Source of the DNA: Xylogone sp. PMI_703
Taxonomy: Eukaryota; Ascomycota; Leotiomycetes
Direction of reading: 5' to 3'
Assembly (NCBI GenBank): GCA_021399445.1
Contig: JAJTUQ010000005.1
Coordinates: forward strand, 372,001-436,000
Length of the DNA: 64,000 nucleotides
In this document: positions 25,380-36,391 of the stretch, in pieces
How positions within the stretch are numbered: position 1 is the first letter of the stretch
Layout of the letters: every line of letters starts with the position of its first letter
The notes under the pieces: model-generated
What the model was told of the DNA's origin: nothing
What the model saw: only the letters and a program-made list of their open reading frames with translations
Databases searched by the model: none
Made by a program: the position numbers and the translations under genes

Positions 25380-25790
25380 GCTGGGCTCTTCGGCCATCAC
25401 ATCGCACGACACAGCTTGTGAGTGACTCACTTCCATCGATCATAATCATGGTGGAACGAGGCAGACTCGCAGAATCTTCCTATCCCTCATCAGCCTGGTG
25501 GTGGTGGTGGTGAACTCTGCCTCCAATGGCTTCGGCTCTTCCATGATGAACACGTTTCTCCATTATGCCCCAATACACAAGCTACTTCAAGCTCAACACA
25601 TCCACCGAGGTATTGCACGTTATTGAACGTTGCCTTCATCAATTTCTGGGGTTCCCCTACTCCGGCTGGCTGGTTGATCGAGTTGGCCGGAAATGGGGCA
25701 TGGCATGGGGCGCATCCGTCGCCATCCTCGGCGTCATTCCCTAATCTGCAGCTGTGGCTTCTGTGGAGGAAGCCCCCGGATCAACGCCTG
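25380..25790 (+). pseudogene. MFS sugar-transporter relic
   Basis: Broken pieces of a hexose/lactose-permease-type MFS protein. In different frames one can read RRIFLSLISLVVVVVNSASNG (TM1), then after a frameshift QYTSYFKLNTSTE, then VAFINFWG, and finally SGWLVDRVGRKWGMAWGASV, which contains the GRK loop motif of sugar porters. Stops and frame changes separate these blocks, and the later TM segments are absent before the next gene. It is clearly non-functional. The source family (quinate/lactose-type sugar porter) is inferred from motif wording only. Confidence 0.7.
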
Positions 25791-26205
25791 AATGGTGGAT
25801 AATAACCGGGGGAAAAGCTTAACCCATCTACTTCTCCTCCCCGCAGATTTTATCCACGATGACTTGAGCAAAAACAGATCGCTCGGGACTATTACACCAA
25901 GTAAGGCCGACAGAGTTCGTTTGCTTAAACTAGACCTCTTGCTTCATTTGTTCTTACTACTGCAAGTGCGGTCACTTGTTGCTGGCGGGATTGGTGGAAA
26001 TTCTTGTAATAGCGGTAAGCAATCCGCAAGGTACCAACTCCCATGCACAGTGTGCAAGCATTGGAGCTCTTGATCTAATTACGTAGCTTCCTAAGCAATT
26101 GTAGGCAAATGTAACGTGGAAATATTTAATATTATTGCCAGCGCTCATATGGCAATGTTGTAACTTTGCCTTCATCCTCGATGCTCTCCTAAACAATTAC
26201 TCGCT
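25791..26205. other. Intergenic region upstream of the lyase-fold gene
   Basis: About 400 bp between the MFS relic and the secreted lyase-like gene. It presumably holds that gene's promoter. Nothing else was recognised. Confidence 0.4.
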
Positions 26206-27564
26206 ATGAAGCTTTCTCAGTTATTGCATGCGCAGGGCACAACAAGCCTCGTTGTGCTGCTCACGCTCTTCTCTGGTGCAAAAGCGGCTGCCATCAGGGA
26301 GGGAGATTTGACAGCAAGAGATCCCCATCTGCCCGGAGGCTACCCTCCTCATCCTCATCCCCATCCTCCAAGCGCGCCGATTCCCACTACGCCGCCAAAG
26401 AAATGGGTTCATCCTGGAGTCTATGTTGACACACAGCAACTAAACTACGTCGCCGAGCGGGTCAGAGAGCGCGCTGAGCCGTGGTCTAAAGCCTTCGACT
26501 CAATGCTTGCGTACAACATTTCGACACCAACTCGCACAGCCAATCCCCGAGCTGTAGTCGAATGTGGACCGACCTCCACACCAAATCTGGGATGCTACGA
26601 TGAGCGTGAAGACTCAATGGTAGCATATACCAATGCTCTGGCTTGGTGGATCACAAAGCGTCGGCAATATGCTGAGAAAGCAATCTACTACATGGATGCC
26701 TGGTCCAGTGTGCTTCAGGGCCATAACAATTCAAACGCACCGCTTCAGGCCGCTTGGTCAGCAGCCAATTGGGGCCGAGCCGCTGAAATCATTAGATACA
26801 GCAATGCAGGCTGGAAGCAGAGTAGCGTCAAGCAATTCGAGAAAATGTTGACAAATGTTTATCTTCCTATAATCATTGGAGGTAATACGAAGGAAAATGG
26901 GAACTGGGAGTTAGGTACGTGGAATCCACTTAAAGGCTACCATTTTGTCACCCATACTCACCAATCTGTAGTCATGATGGAATCATCTCTGTATATAGCG
27001 GTTTTCACCGAAAACAAAACGATTTACGAAACAGCCATGTCTATCTTCGCTCAACGCGTACCAGCTTATATATATTTGAAATCCGATGGACCTCTTCCTG
27101 TTCCTGCTCGTGGAATCGCAGATACACCCGAAGCCATCATATCATACTGGTGGAACCAATCCGTCTACCCTGTCGACGGCATCACTCAAGAAACCTGCCG
27201 CGATTTCGCCCACTTAAGCTATGGCATATCATCCATATCGCACATTGCAGAGACCTCACGAATCCAAGGCAAAGACATATGGAAGACGACGGATACAGGT
27301 AGACGTATCAAAGCGGCCTTGGAGTTACATGCGCCGTTCGAGACTGGCGATGCTACTGTACCAAAGTGGCTGTGCAATGGTACTATTAGCAGGAGCATGG
27401 ATCCAGTTGCTGAACCACCTTATAATGCTCTTGCGTTCAGATTGGGAGAGTCTATGCCTGCTACGAGGAAATTGGTGTTGCAGCAGAGGCCGGCAGAGAT
27501 TGGGGAGCCGAATCCTTTGTTCATCGGGTTTGAGACGGTTACGAATGCCGGAAACCCATTCTAG
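26206..27564 (+). CDS. Secreted alginate-lyase-fold (chondroitin AC/alginate lyase-like) protein
   Basis: A putative extracellular polysaccharide lyase or lyase-fold protein. MKLSQLL... with a hydrophobic stretch ending near GAKAAA is a signal peptide. A His/Pro-rich linker (residues about 45-65, HPHPHPP) precedes the helical toroid domain. Family-like blocks include NAWWITKRRQYAEKA-type helices, GNWEL near residue 232, IAVFTENK, RVPAYIYLKSDG and DGITQETCRDFAH. The unspliced frame is open for 452 aa. However, 26915-26971 (57 nt) has GTACGT...CTCACC...TGTAG signals and its 19 codons interrupt the family sequence between NWEL and VMMESSLY, so the mature protein is probably 433 aa. Substrate is unknown; true catalytic activity is not shown. 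Confidence 0.8.
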   Translation: MKLSQLLHAQGTTSLVVLLTLFSGAKAAAIREGDLTARDPHLPGGYPPHPHPHPPSAPIPTTPPKKWVHPGVYVDTQQLNYVAERVRERAEPWSKAFDSMLAYNISTPTRTANPRAVVECGPTSTPNLGCYDEREDSMVAYTNALAWWITKRRQYAEKAIYYMDAWSSVLQGHNNSNAPLQAAWSAANWGRAAEIIRYSNAGWKQSSVKQFEKMLTNVYLPIIIGGNTKENGNWELGTWNPLKGYHFVTHTHQSVVMMESSLYIAVFTENKTIYETAMSIFAQRVPAYIYLKSDGPLPVPARGIADTPEAIISYWWNQSVYPVDGITQETCRDFAHLSYGISSISHIAETSRIQGKDIWKTTDTGRRIKAALELHAPFETGDATVPKWLCNGTISRSMDPVAEPPYNALAFRLGESMPATRKLVLQQRPAEIGEPNPLFIGFETVTNAGNPF

Positions 27565-27611
27565 CTTATAGATAATTGCCTTTAGAATCTAGTGATTGAA
27601 GCCTATATGCA

Positions 27612-29477
27612 TCAGTGTGTCGTAAGATCAAATGGATCTCGCTCCACGGTTGTTCCAGCCATCGGCAGGCCACCAAATGGCCCAGTGCCATTGCGAAATG
27701 GATTTGCTGCATTGCCGTAAATATATTCATTTACCTGATCATCCACACAAAGAAATTGTATGGGCGGCCAGACACGCCACTCAATGTGTATTCTAACATT
27801 GATCCGCTCACTCACAGGTCTACCACGCCAATCCAAGGTATCACGAATATCAAGGAGTAGCTCACGATAATTTCCTCGTTCGCCTATAAATTTGAGGAAG
27901 CTTAGCTCGACAGATCGTAGAGTTGTAGGTAACGCAGCGAGCAAGGCAAGTAAATCTTCTCGTTTTACAAGGAAGTTCGAGAGTCCAAAGTGTTGGATTT
28001 TTTGCCACTTATCAACGGGGAAGATGGTGTTCAATGGGATAAAATGCTCGGTGAATTCTGTGATGGCTGGATATCCGTTCTGATAAAACATATCGAACTC
28101 CATCTGAGTTCGGAGGCTCATGTGTAGTAGCTCTCTCGTCTCACTTAACTCATGTTTCAAATAGCCACTGAGAAAAGATGACCAGTCTTGGCTTGAATAG
28201 TATTGCCCGTCAGCAAGGTGAGGTCGATGTGGTTGAAACTTGGCCGGCTAAGCAGCTCAACAAGATTGTTATACTCTTCACACTGCTGATCAAAGATCCG
28301 ACAGCTCAATTCTGTCCAAAGCTGGTTCGCATCGACTATAAGTTCCGAGATGTGATAGTCTTTCTTCTTCGCGAGTTCTTGCATGATAATGCAAAAGCCG
28401 CGCCATCGGCTCTTTTCCAGCTCCTCGCTCCATGGGCGCAACTGATAGGGCGGACCACCAGGTTTCTGAACTGGCCTTCCACGTGGAATGGGATAATTGA
28501 AGCCACGCGGAAATGAGCGGATCATGGGCGTCTCGTAGAGTGGGGCATTAAGAAACCCATGTGCAGTAGCCGTAATAGAAACTTTTCTCAGCAATGGGAA
28601 GCGGTTCAAAGCGTATCTCAATGCATCAACATCAGCTCCAGAGGCAAACACATCATTTTGCTGCAGGAGAAGTTTCTGGTAATAGTTCCACGATTCTGCA
28701 TGTGAGAACGCCGCATCTCCCTGCGAGTAGGAATGATCAGTAAGGCTCTAAGGACTTCTATGCACAGCTAGTGCTAATATATCGTCCAATAGTCTTGAGA
28801 AGCCCGACTTTGTTGTCGCAAAAGATAAGAGGCCAGGTGTTGACGATTATGGAAACGAGTACAAATACTCCCCTGGGGACAAAGTATATCTTTGCACTTC
28901 TGGTCAACAAGAGGGTCCTTATAAGATTGAAGGGGCAGAAAATGGCAAATATACACTATGTGATGACTCCGGGATCACCGTGAACAGTGGGAAGGCATAT
29001 GGTGAGGCTGAGCTAAAATTGTATGATCCATTTGCGTGAGTCGGAGAAAAACACTCTTGTAATATAGGATTTGCACGTAAAGTTACGAACTCGAATACTT
29101 TTCTTGCAGGCCCGTTCAAACCAACCTTCCAGTTGAGGGGTATCCATTAGGGAATAGATCTGTTCATTTTGTCTTGGGATTTCATTACTAAGCTGTGCAT
29201 CATCCCAGATAATTTCAACGATCCCATGACGGAGCTTCTCGTGGTTTGCAATCGCGCGACAGACTTCAATATTACGCGGGTCGACTGATAGAAATAGTCT
29301 ATCAAGGCGAAGAGGAGCGCGCTCACATAAGAATTTGTAGGTTAATCGAAGGCTCTTGATGTCGCTATTGCAAAGATAGGACACTATCGACGTTACAATT
29401 TCCAGAGGAAGACGGAGAAGGTTTGGTGAAGATGAAGCAGGAAGCTGCGGCTCATAATTAGAAAAGGGTAAAGACAT
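27612..29477 (-). pseudogene. F-box protein, interrupted
   Basis: The 5' part (29477 to about 29013) encodes MSLPFSNY... with an F-box-like segment, LLRLPLEIVTSIVSYLCNSD, near residue 20. The 3' part (open from about 28752 down to 27612) carries the rest of a typical fungal F-box protein: AAFSHAESWNYYQKLLLQQNDV and a C-terminal region with IEWRVWPP. Between them lie about 260-300 bp that on the opposite strand encode an unrelated protein-like fragment. Near 28157 the frame also changes between two blocks (28651-28157 and 28160-27612). A long spliced intron could explain part of this, but no convincing donor/acceptor pair was found. F-box proteins normally recruit substrates to SCF ubiquitin ligases; here function is doubtful. 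Confidence 0.6.
28753..29039 (+). pseudogene. Inserted protein-coding fragment (PGDKVYL...GPYKI...KLYDPFA)
   Basis: Open plus-strand frame lying between the two halves of the F-box gene. It reads SANISSNSLEKPDF, then EYKYSPGDKVYLCTSGQQEG, PYKIEGAENGKYTLCDDSG and finally KAYGEAELKLYDPFA before TGA at 29037. The composition is that of a real soluble domain, not random translation. I recall similar small GPY-x-I / KYTL-C / LYDPF(A) domains in uncharacterised fungal proteins, but cannot name the family. No start codon in frame; an AG just upstream (TGCACAG) could be an acceptor. It is probably a displaced last exon. Confidence 0.45.
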
Positions 29478-29564
29478 TATAGTATAGCGGAATCGGATTG
29501 CTTTGGCGCCAGGGCTGATTAAATAATATGTGTGCAGTGTGTGCAAAAGCTATTCGATAACACA

Positions 29565-29955
29565 AGTTCAACTTGAGTTGACTGAGATGACTTTGAGAAT
29601 TGAGGTGTCAAACGCAACTCAGACAGCTCATATGCATAATTTATTTCATAAAATTAGTATAACTAGTATATAACTATCATACAGAAAAGTTAGGTCAGCT
29701 GAGTAATAACATGTAAGCTAGTCCTAATAAGATAGAAGCTGTGGCTATGGAGTGGCTGATAAAAGTGGCTGGTAGAGTGGCCAGTATGGTGAATTTAAAA
29801 ATTTTAATGGCTAACAGTAGTAACTACATAGTAAAGACCAGCCCTCAATAGGAATAAAGTTGAGTTCAGCTCAAGTTGAACTTGAGTTGACAGCTGAGTT
29901 TGAGTGGCTAAAAATTTTTGGAGTTGAGTTTTGAGTCCAACCTCAAATTCCACTG
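29565..29955. repeat. Dispersed TTGAGTTGAG-type repeat, two copies flanking AT-rich filler
   Basis: CAAGTTCAACTTGAGTTGAC at about 29568 and CAAGTTGAACTTGAGTTGAC at about 29873 are near-identical direct copies about 305 bp apart. The right copy continues into AGCTGAGTTTGAGTGGCTAAAAATTTTTGGAGTTGAG. A third copy lies at 52116-52215. The arms are internally palindromic. This looks like a small non-autonomous element or its termini; no transposase is present. Confidence 0.5.
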
Positions 29956-31521
29956 GCATGGTACTTCCACGGTAGTCAAAGTAAGCCCTTATACATGATG
30001 ATTAACGTATTACTTGCTGCTTTAGAAGAAGATTAGATGGGGCAAAAATGGCTAATGCGACAGACATGGAGAATTGAGAAATAGCCAATTCGAGCAAGAG
30101 CCTCCTTCGCCCCTGTGTAAGAAGAATACATCATTACCACCGTATGGTAGTATCTTCATATTTAAACATTCTTTTGTTTCAGCAGTTATGAGCCTGGTTG
30201 ATGTAATGGTAGCAAGCTCGCTTACGGGACGGCTTTATCGTAACTTTGAGAGTTATATACTACCTATAATGACTAGAAACGTTTCACTACTACTAAGCTA
30301 GCAGATGATCAAGATATTATCTTTGCTGGAAGAGAGCGAATCAGAATTGAGGGAATCGGAAGCGTACCAATCATATTAGTGAATGGTAAGGGTTTAACAG
30401 GTTTCCTGTTTAGATAAGATCTTGGTTATACTGGCTTAGTAATAATAAAACGCCTTTAGTCGTTGTAAAGTGGTATAACTCCTAAATCTAATATAAAGCT
30501 ATCCTGTAAGTGAGTTTGTGACCATTGTGTTAACCAGGCTCTGACTCTTGAAATAGAAGGAGAACTCAAGCTGAACTGGTTAGCTATATGCCTACATACT
30601 TGTTCCGACAATATATAAACGCCAAAATTTGGATAGAAATCCTCAAATCATCGAGAGCGACTAGTTGTTTGTAGCTAATTCTTGAAATTGTTTTCTTCTC
30701 TATAAATTACGTTATTCTTAATGGACTCCGTGTTTTGTTTGAAGATGTCTCTTAGATGCTTATTCTTATCAGCCAACTTTTGCGGGTATCAATAAGACCT
30801 TTTAACAGTATTAGTTGCATAGCTTTTCTTAATGGTGTTTTCCAATTTTCGCCGATGATTTTGAGTTTTTTGATGCAACCAGATCTTAAGAGCTATGCGC
30901 TATTGCGGGTTTGAGATATCAAACAAAGCTAGATGTTCATTGCTCGTGTAGACGTAGCCTGAAAGTTAGGTGATTTATGGGTACGAGTAAGATCTCCCAG
31001 GCTAACAGCGGTACAACGGCACAATAGGCATGATTAGATATCCGATATGATCAGAGCTATCCATCATGGCGACCCCTTTCCGTTCCTGGATACAGGACTG
31101 GTGTCTGCCCGAACCCCGCACTCGTTTGGTGCGGGTCGGGGGGAGCGGGTAGCGGAGCGGTTTCTAAAAACGATCTAAAATGTTGGAAATATACGCTGAG
31201 ACTTGAAACTTGTAGTAGTAAACCGACACCATAGGTCGTTGATCAATTGCATAGTTATGCAGGAACTGATACCGTTGTTATCCAGTTACGAGATATCGGA
31301 AATACATTAATGGCCGCGCTTTGATATATTACTTGCTAAACTTTGAGTTGATTATCACGGCTGGTCTTTCAACGCTTTGGACTACCAGAGAGAAAGGATT
31401 ATGATCACATGCATACAGGACAGCATAATTCCATTATAAATTGTCACTACCGCCGTATCCTAATTATCTTAAATATTTGCTATTTTATAAAGGGTTGTAT
31501 TTTGCATCTGCCGAACCTGAC
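29956..31521. other. Decayed intergenic region, possible retroelement or DNA-transposon relics
   Basis: 1.57 kb, stop-rich. Near 30310-30410 the plus strand reads DDQDIIFAGRERIRIEGIGS followed by VPIILVNGKG, reminiscent of the protease-adjacent region of Ty1/copia polyproteins, but too short to be sure. At about 31115-31165 a GC-rich block includes the hairpin CCCGCACTCGTTTGGTGCGG. The last part should hold the promoter of the CoA-transferase gene. Confidence 0.3.
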
Positions 31522-33240
31522 ATGGCTTTAGAGAACACAAACGAATACTCGGTCATAGACCAAACCTATCAACTTCTCACTACCGGTATTTTAGGTAATC
31601 CGGTAATTTCAAAGCTCCTTCCAGCAAAAGCAGTAGAATATGCTCGGCGAATCAAGTTTGAGGGGAGTCAGGCGCCAGCCATACCCGTCAATTGGCGTCT
31701 GGCCGAGAGCATTGGGGTCCTCAAGGCCACTGAGGCAATCATGATGAATGCGCTACTTGAACAGAAATACGGGGAGCCTCAAGATATTATGGTTAATATC
31801 GACCATGCACAGCTATTCATGATTTCCTGTCTCTTAACTACCATCAAGACAGACGATCAAGCTTCCATCCAGACTGAGGGCTTTGCCACAACTTCAATAT
31901 TTCCCAGTTGCGATATCCATCGTAATTCGGCAAACGCTTATCGATGCAGTGCAGCCAATATATATCCCACTAAGGACGGCCGGTTCTATCATGTTCACTC
32001 GAACCTGAATCCTAACCTAATTCAGGATGCGCTTGGATTGCCTCATGATATAGAGGATGGAGCTAATGATTTTGACGTAGCCCACAAGATATATCAAGAG
32101 AAAGTCATCAAATACACTGTTGCTGAGCTTGATGAGCTCTGCAACAAAAAGCTCAAAGTCTCGGGGACGACTGCATGGAGCGTGAATGAGTACCTGGAAA
32201 GCGAGCATGGCAAAGCAAATGCCGACAGGCAACTATGGAACATTCAAGAGTTTCCAAACCCCGACCAGCCACCATGCTGGTGGCCGTCTTCTAAAGAGAC
32301 AAGCATTTCCCGTCCCTTGGCGGGACTGAAAGTAGTAGACTTTAGCCGTATTATTGCCGCACCAACTCTGACACGCGGGTTAGCAGAATATGGAGCCAGC
32401 ATTATGCGAGTTACTTCAAGTCATCTTCCCGATATGGGCTTCCTTCACCCCGATATGGGCTGGGGCAAATGGAACACCTCGCTGGATCTGCGAAAAAGTG
32501 CAGACCTTCAAAAGGCAAAAGAGCTCATACTTGAAGCTGACGTGGTGGTTTATGGATATCGTCCCGAAGTGCTTTCTAAGTATGGACTGGGCTACGAAGA
32601 TGTCCTCGAGCTCTGTCAATCACGGAATAGAGGTATTATCATTGCAAGGTTAGACTGCTACGGCTGGGTTGGTCCCTGGGCTCATCGCAGCGGATGGCAA
32701 CAGATCAGTGATGCTTGCTGTGGAGTCTCTCTTGAATTTGGCCGAGCCATGCACGGCAGAGATGAGCCTGTGACTCCTATTTTCCCCAACTCTGATCATT
32801 GCGCAGGTTTAGCGGGACATTTTGGAGTAATTTCGGCCCTCCTAAAGCGAGCTGAGAAGGGAGGGAGTTATGTTGTAGATTGCTCCATTAATTCTTACTC
32901 GCACTGGCTTGTTCAATCTGTGGGAACCTACCCACAAAGTGTATGGGAGCAAGTCTGGTCTCGGCACGGACGAAGAAAGTTTCGACATTATCATCCCATG
33001 CAATATCTGTTCCCTGAGGGAATCAAGATGCTGAAAGCCAACACCCCATATCTTCTGAACCCCGATTTTTTTGAAGACAGAGATGCTAAGGCGATGGGCT
33101 GTAAAGTGAACTGTGTGAAACCTGTACTCAAATTTCCATCTGGCAAGGTGCAACTCAGGTTCCATGTTGGAACAAGAACCAATGGCATCGATCAGCCGAA
33201 GTGGCCTTCCGACTTGCTGGCGGAAGTGGTTACAGCCTAG
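31522..33240 (+). CDS. CoA-transferase family III (CaiB/BaiF)-like protein
   Basis: Single-exon gene of 572 aa. The ATG at 31522 is the first methionine; upstream codons are open but only begin with TTG. The N-terminal half (to about 270) is a diverged copy of the fold. The second half opens with the family signature LAGLKVVDFSRIIAAPTLTR, continues with YGASIMRV and contains DLRKSADLQKAKELI. Bacterial family III enzymes move CoA between carboxylates through a covalent Asp intermediate in an RPGYD-type motif. Here the equivalent segment reads RSGWQQISDA, with Gln (about residue 393) where Asp is expected. The reaction is therefore uncertain. No peroxisomal signal is seen at the C-terminus (VVTA). 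Downstream lies a decayed flavin oxidase gene. Confidence 0.85.
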   Translation: MALENTNEYSVIDQTYQLLTTGILGNPVISKLLPAKAVEYARRIKFEGSQAPAIPVNWRLAESIGVLKATEAIMMNALLEQKYGEPQDIMVNIDHAQLFMISCLLTTIKTDDQASIQTEGFATTSIFPSCDIHRNSANAYRCSAANIYPTKDGRFYHVHSNLNPNLIQDALGLPHDIEDGANDFDVAHKIYQEKVIKYTVAELDELCNKKLKVSGTTAWSVNEYLESEHGKANADRQLWNIQEFPNPDQPPCWWPSSKETSISRPLAGLKVVDFSRIIAAPTLTRGLAEYGASIMRVTSSHLPDMGFLHPDMGWGKWNTSLDLRKSADLQKAKELILEADVVVYGYRPEVLSKYGLGYEDVLELCQSRNRGIIIARLDCYGWVGPWAHRSGWQQISDACCGVSLEFGRAMHGRDEPVTPIFPNSDHCAGLAGHFGVISALLKRAEKGGSYVVDCSINSYSHWLVQSVGTYPQSVWEQVWSRHGRRKFRHYHPMQYLFPEGIKMLKANTPYLLNPDFFEDRDAKAMGCKVNCVKPVLKFPSGKVQLRFHVGTRTNGIDQPKWPSDLLAEVVTA

Positions 33241-34196
33241 TTGATGTCTGAATCAAAGAATGTAATGCGAAATATCTTGGTTCTTGGACCTATCAGTGTT
33301 GCAACCGTAAATACGGTCAAATCAAGGCGTTTTCTTACTCTACATTGATGACTTATGTGCATCAGCCTAAATAGTTTCCGTCATATTGCAAGAATTCGAA
33401 CATTTGGAGTCATACAAAACATCCGGCCCACTGTAATTTATGCTGTATTTGAGGAAGCATTTATTTGCAAATATTGTATCTATTAGATAACCAACAGAAA
33501 GAAGTTGATTGAAAAGTACTATTCTATTGTAGTATTCGGCGTACCATATTAAGCGAACAATATGTAACGGGGGTCGAGAGATGATGATATATCAACCAAA
33601 TCCGCAGTCCCGACCGATGGAAACAAAGCGTTCTTCAGTAGTTCAAGGCCTTCCAGATTAACTTATGAGTAACTCCCAGAAGGTTACTTTGGATACCAGG
33701 GTCAGTCACTGCATGATTTGGAATCAATAAGCTTCAGATTACTACCCGTGTCTGAACTGAGTATGTTGGGCGTTCGGATAGAGACCACTTACGAACATAT
33801 CCAGATGCAGTACGATAACATATCCCGGGCAAGAGCGCTCCATAACCACTCACACACGATTGATTACTCACTCCTATCTCATTTTGGACCCGAGCCATAC
33901 GAGTAAGAGTGCGGACTAGCGTGGCCGGAGTGCATGAGATACATGCGTGGTCATTTTAGCTCTCACTGTACCGAACTATTTCTGATCTCACCAAGTGTTG
34001 TGAGATCCGTACGTAAGCTTCTGCAGCAGAGGCAACTTAAGTGTGAAATATAAATACAGTAGACCATAGTTTATCATAATTTGAGCTTAAAGATTGATTG
34101 CATTGCATTATTTGGTAAAATAGTAACCTATATACTCTGACTCCAAGTCTGCGCATGACATCTGTATTTAAATCTGTTCTGTAGCCTTTTCCTAAG
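33241..34196. other. Intergenic region
   Basis: About 950 bp, AT-rich, without a recognised gene. It holds the 3' flank of the CoA-transferase-like gene and the former promoter of the oxidase pseudogene. Confidence 0.45.
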
Positions 34197-35928
34197 ATGG
34201 TCAACTTATCAATAGATAAAACCGTAAGTCCATTCCTGTGAAATATGTCTATTTTAGCCATATGGTGAACCTAACACTGTGATTAGCTCGAAATATTCCG
34301 GGAAAGGTTAGGAGTGGAAAAGGTTTTTGTTCATGGGGAAGAGCTTTCAAACCAGGGAGCTCGCGGAACTGGATTCTACTTCATACAACAGGCAGCAAAG
34401 CTTGTACCAATCTGTCGGATTCTCCCAGAGAGCACCGCTGACGTCGCCGGTGCACTTGCTCTCTGTCGGGAAGTTGGTGTTCCATTTGCTGTCAAGTCCG
34501 GTGGGATGGGTACCTATGCAGAGGCAGCTAATATCGAAAATGGTGTCACAATTGACCTAGTTCGATTTAAGGACGTTACCATCTCCGAAGACCGCAAAAC
34601 CGTGGTTGTTGGTGCTGGATGTAGATGGGGTGAAGTGTATAGCAAGCTTGACAAAGCTGGGCTTTCAATAATTGGCGGTCGAGTTGCAAGCGTCGGCGTT
34701 GGTGGGCTCACGCTTGGAGGTAGGTTAAATTTATCATAACTGCATTTTCTATAACTCCATGTCTGAGAGCTCATTATTGACTAGGTGCATTTCCTTTTTC
34801 TCGTCCAGAAAGGGTCTTGCTTGTGATAACATTAGAAGCTATGAGGTAATACTTTCTTCTCGTAAGATTAAATTATAACTAACTTCATCACTAGATGGTG
34901 CTTGCAAGTGGAAAAGTTATCAAAGTTACGCGTACATCATATCCTGACCTCTATTGGGCCATGAGAGGTGCTGGAAAAACTTCGGAATTGTAACCCGGTT
35001 TGAGTTCGAGGCCTTTGATCAAGGTCAGATGTGGGGAGGAGAAATACAATATTCCGGAGAACAGGAGCACGCCGTCTTAGCAGCCTTAGACAAGTACAAC
35101 AGGACAGGCACGGATGAATACGCTGAAGCCTATGTCTTTTCAATTTACGTTGGCCAGCTTGGAGGCTATGTGGAAACAGCTGTACTTTCATATAGTAAAC
35201 CCGAAAATGATCCCCCTGATTTTAAAGAATTCAGAGCGCTGCCTCTTATTAACTCATCGACACGATTACTCTCATTATCAGAACTAGCCAGTGACCTTGA
35301 CATTGTCAATCAACCAGGCCTCAGGTAGAATCACAACACCTTTTGTCCTACAGCACAACATCAATTGAGCTTGAAGCTTACTCTGCGTTTCATAGATGCA
35401 AAACTACGTCTCAAACCATCAAAAGTGATCTCGCGACAATGAAAGAAGTTTCACGAATCTTCAAGGAGGTGATTGAACATTGTAAGGACCTGCCTGGCTT
35501 TATCCCTACGCTACTATATCAACCGCTTAGACCTGCAATGCTCCCGAAAGATGACGTTGGAAATGTTCTTGGTATAGTCCCAGAGAATGGTGCATTAGTT
35601 GGTAGGTGTTTTCAACTGTAACAATTTCAGTGCAACTAATGCATGTGTTCCCATAGTCATTGCTCTTCTGTGGTGTTGGGAGAATGCTGAACATGACAAA
35701 ACCATCCTCGATGCCGCTGCAAGCTTCATGCAGCGGGTTGAAGCTGCTGCCACAGATCGAGGCACATTCCATAGATATATATATCTGAATTACGCTGCCC
35801 CGGAACAAGATATTTACGGAAGCTATGGGAAGGAAAACCGAAAGAGGTTACTGGATATCAGCGGCAAGTACGACCCCGAGCAGATATTCAGTAAGCTTCG
35901 CCCGGGCTACCTTAGCCGCCAAGCATAA
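34197..35928 (+). pseudogene. FAD-linked (BBE-like) oxidoreductase, three reading-frame lesions
   Basis: A flavin oxidase of the FAD_binding_4/BBE type, often found in fungal specialised metabolism. Exon 1 (34197-34223, MVNLSIDKT) splices to 34287 (LEIFRERLG), and the FAD domain is well preserved to GGLTLGG. Lesions follow. (1) After the 34720-34784 intron, ISFFSSRKGLACDN is one base out of phase (GTGC where GTGGC is expected). (2) The A5 run at 34975-34979 shifts frame inside the W-A-M-R-G-A-G-K-N-F-G-I-V-T block. (3) TAG at 35317-35319 plus a phase change before YSTTSIELEAYS. The C-terminus, ending KYDPEQIFSKLRPGYLSRQA, is intact. The usual flavin-linking His of the SGGH motif is Met (KSGGMGTYA). 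Homopolymer sequencing error could explain lesion 2 but not all three. Confidence 0.75.
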
Positions 35929-36391
35929 TAAATATCTCTGGTACTTTGAGAGCATGGGAAGCATGGAATTCGTTTTTCTTTTTATAAATGTAAACCGAAA
36001 GTCCCATGACGATATGATTTCACATTCACTTTAATTGTAGGAGGTGGACCATCTTTTGACAGAAGCTGTGTGATGGGTAAAGACAAGAGCTTATACTTGC
36101 TCCCGTAATTTTCCGTAGGCTGCTACACATTTTCTTATTACACTTACTTCTGCTTTGTTTCAGTTATCCTCTGCTTAGAGCTTTCATCAAAGCATAGGGT
36201 TTTGATTTGACCGCATGCTAGTGTCCTGTATTTCAATTCCTTTCCATCAGATGATTTGCTGAGCAAGACCAAAGCATGTGATATGGCACATTCGTGCTGT
36301 TCTAATAGTAATAGTGAGAAAGTAGAGCTTATAACTGTGTCCCACAATGACAGACGTATTGTCTATTTCACGGCCTTGAGCGTGATATATC
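35929..36391. other. Convergent 3' intergenic region
   Basis: 460 bp between the oxidase pseudogene and the MetE/UROD-like gene. Nothing was recognised. Confidence 0.4.

Noticed and set aside
30310..30410. Copia-type polyprotein fragment
   Set aside because: Only about 30 residues of suggestive sequence without further domains or LTRs, so it is kept as a low-confidence remark only.
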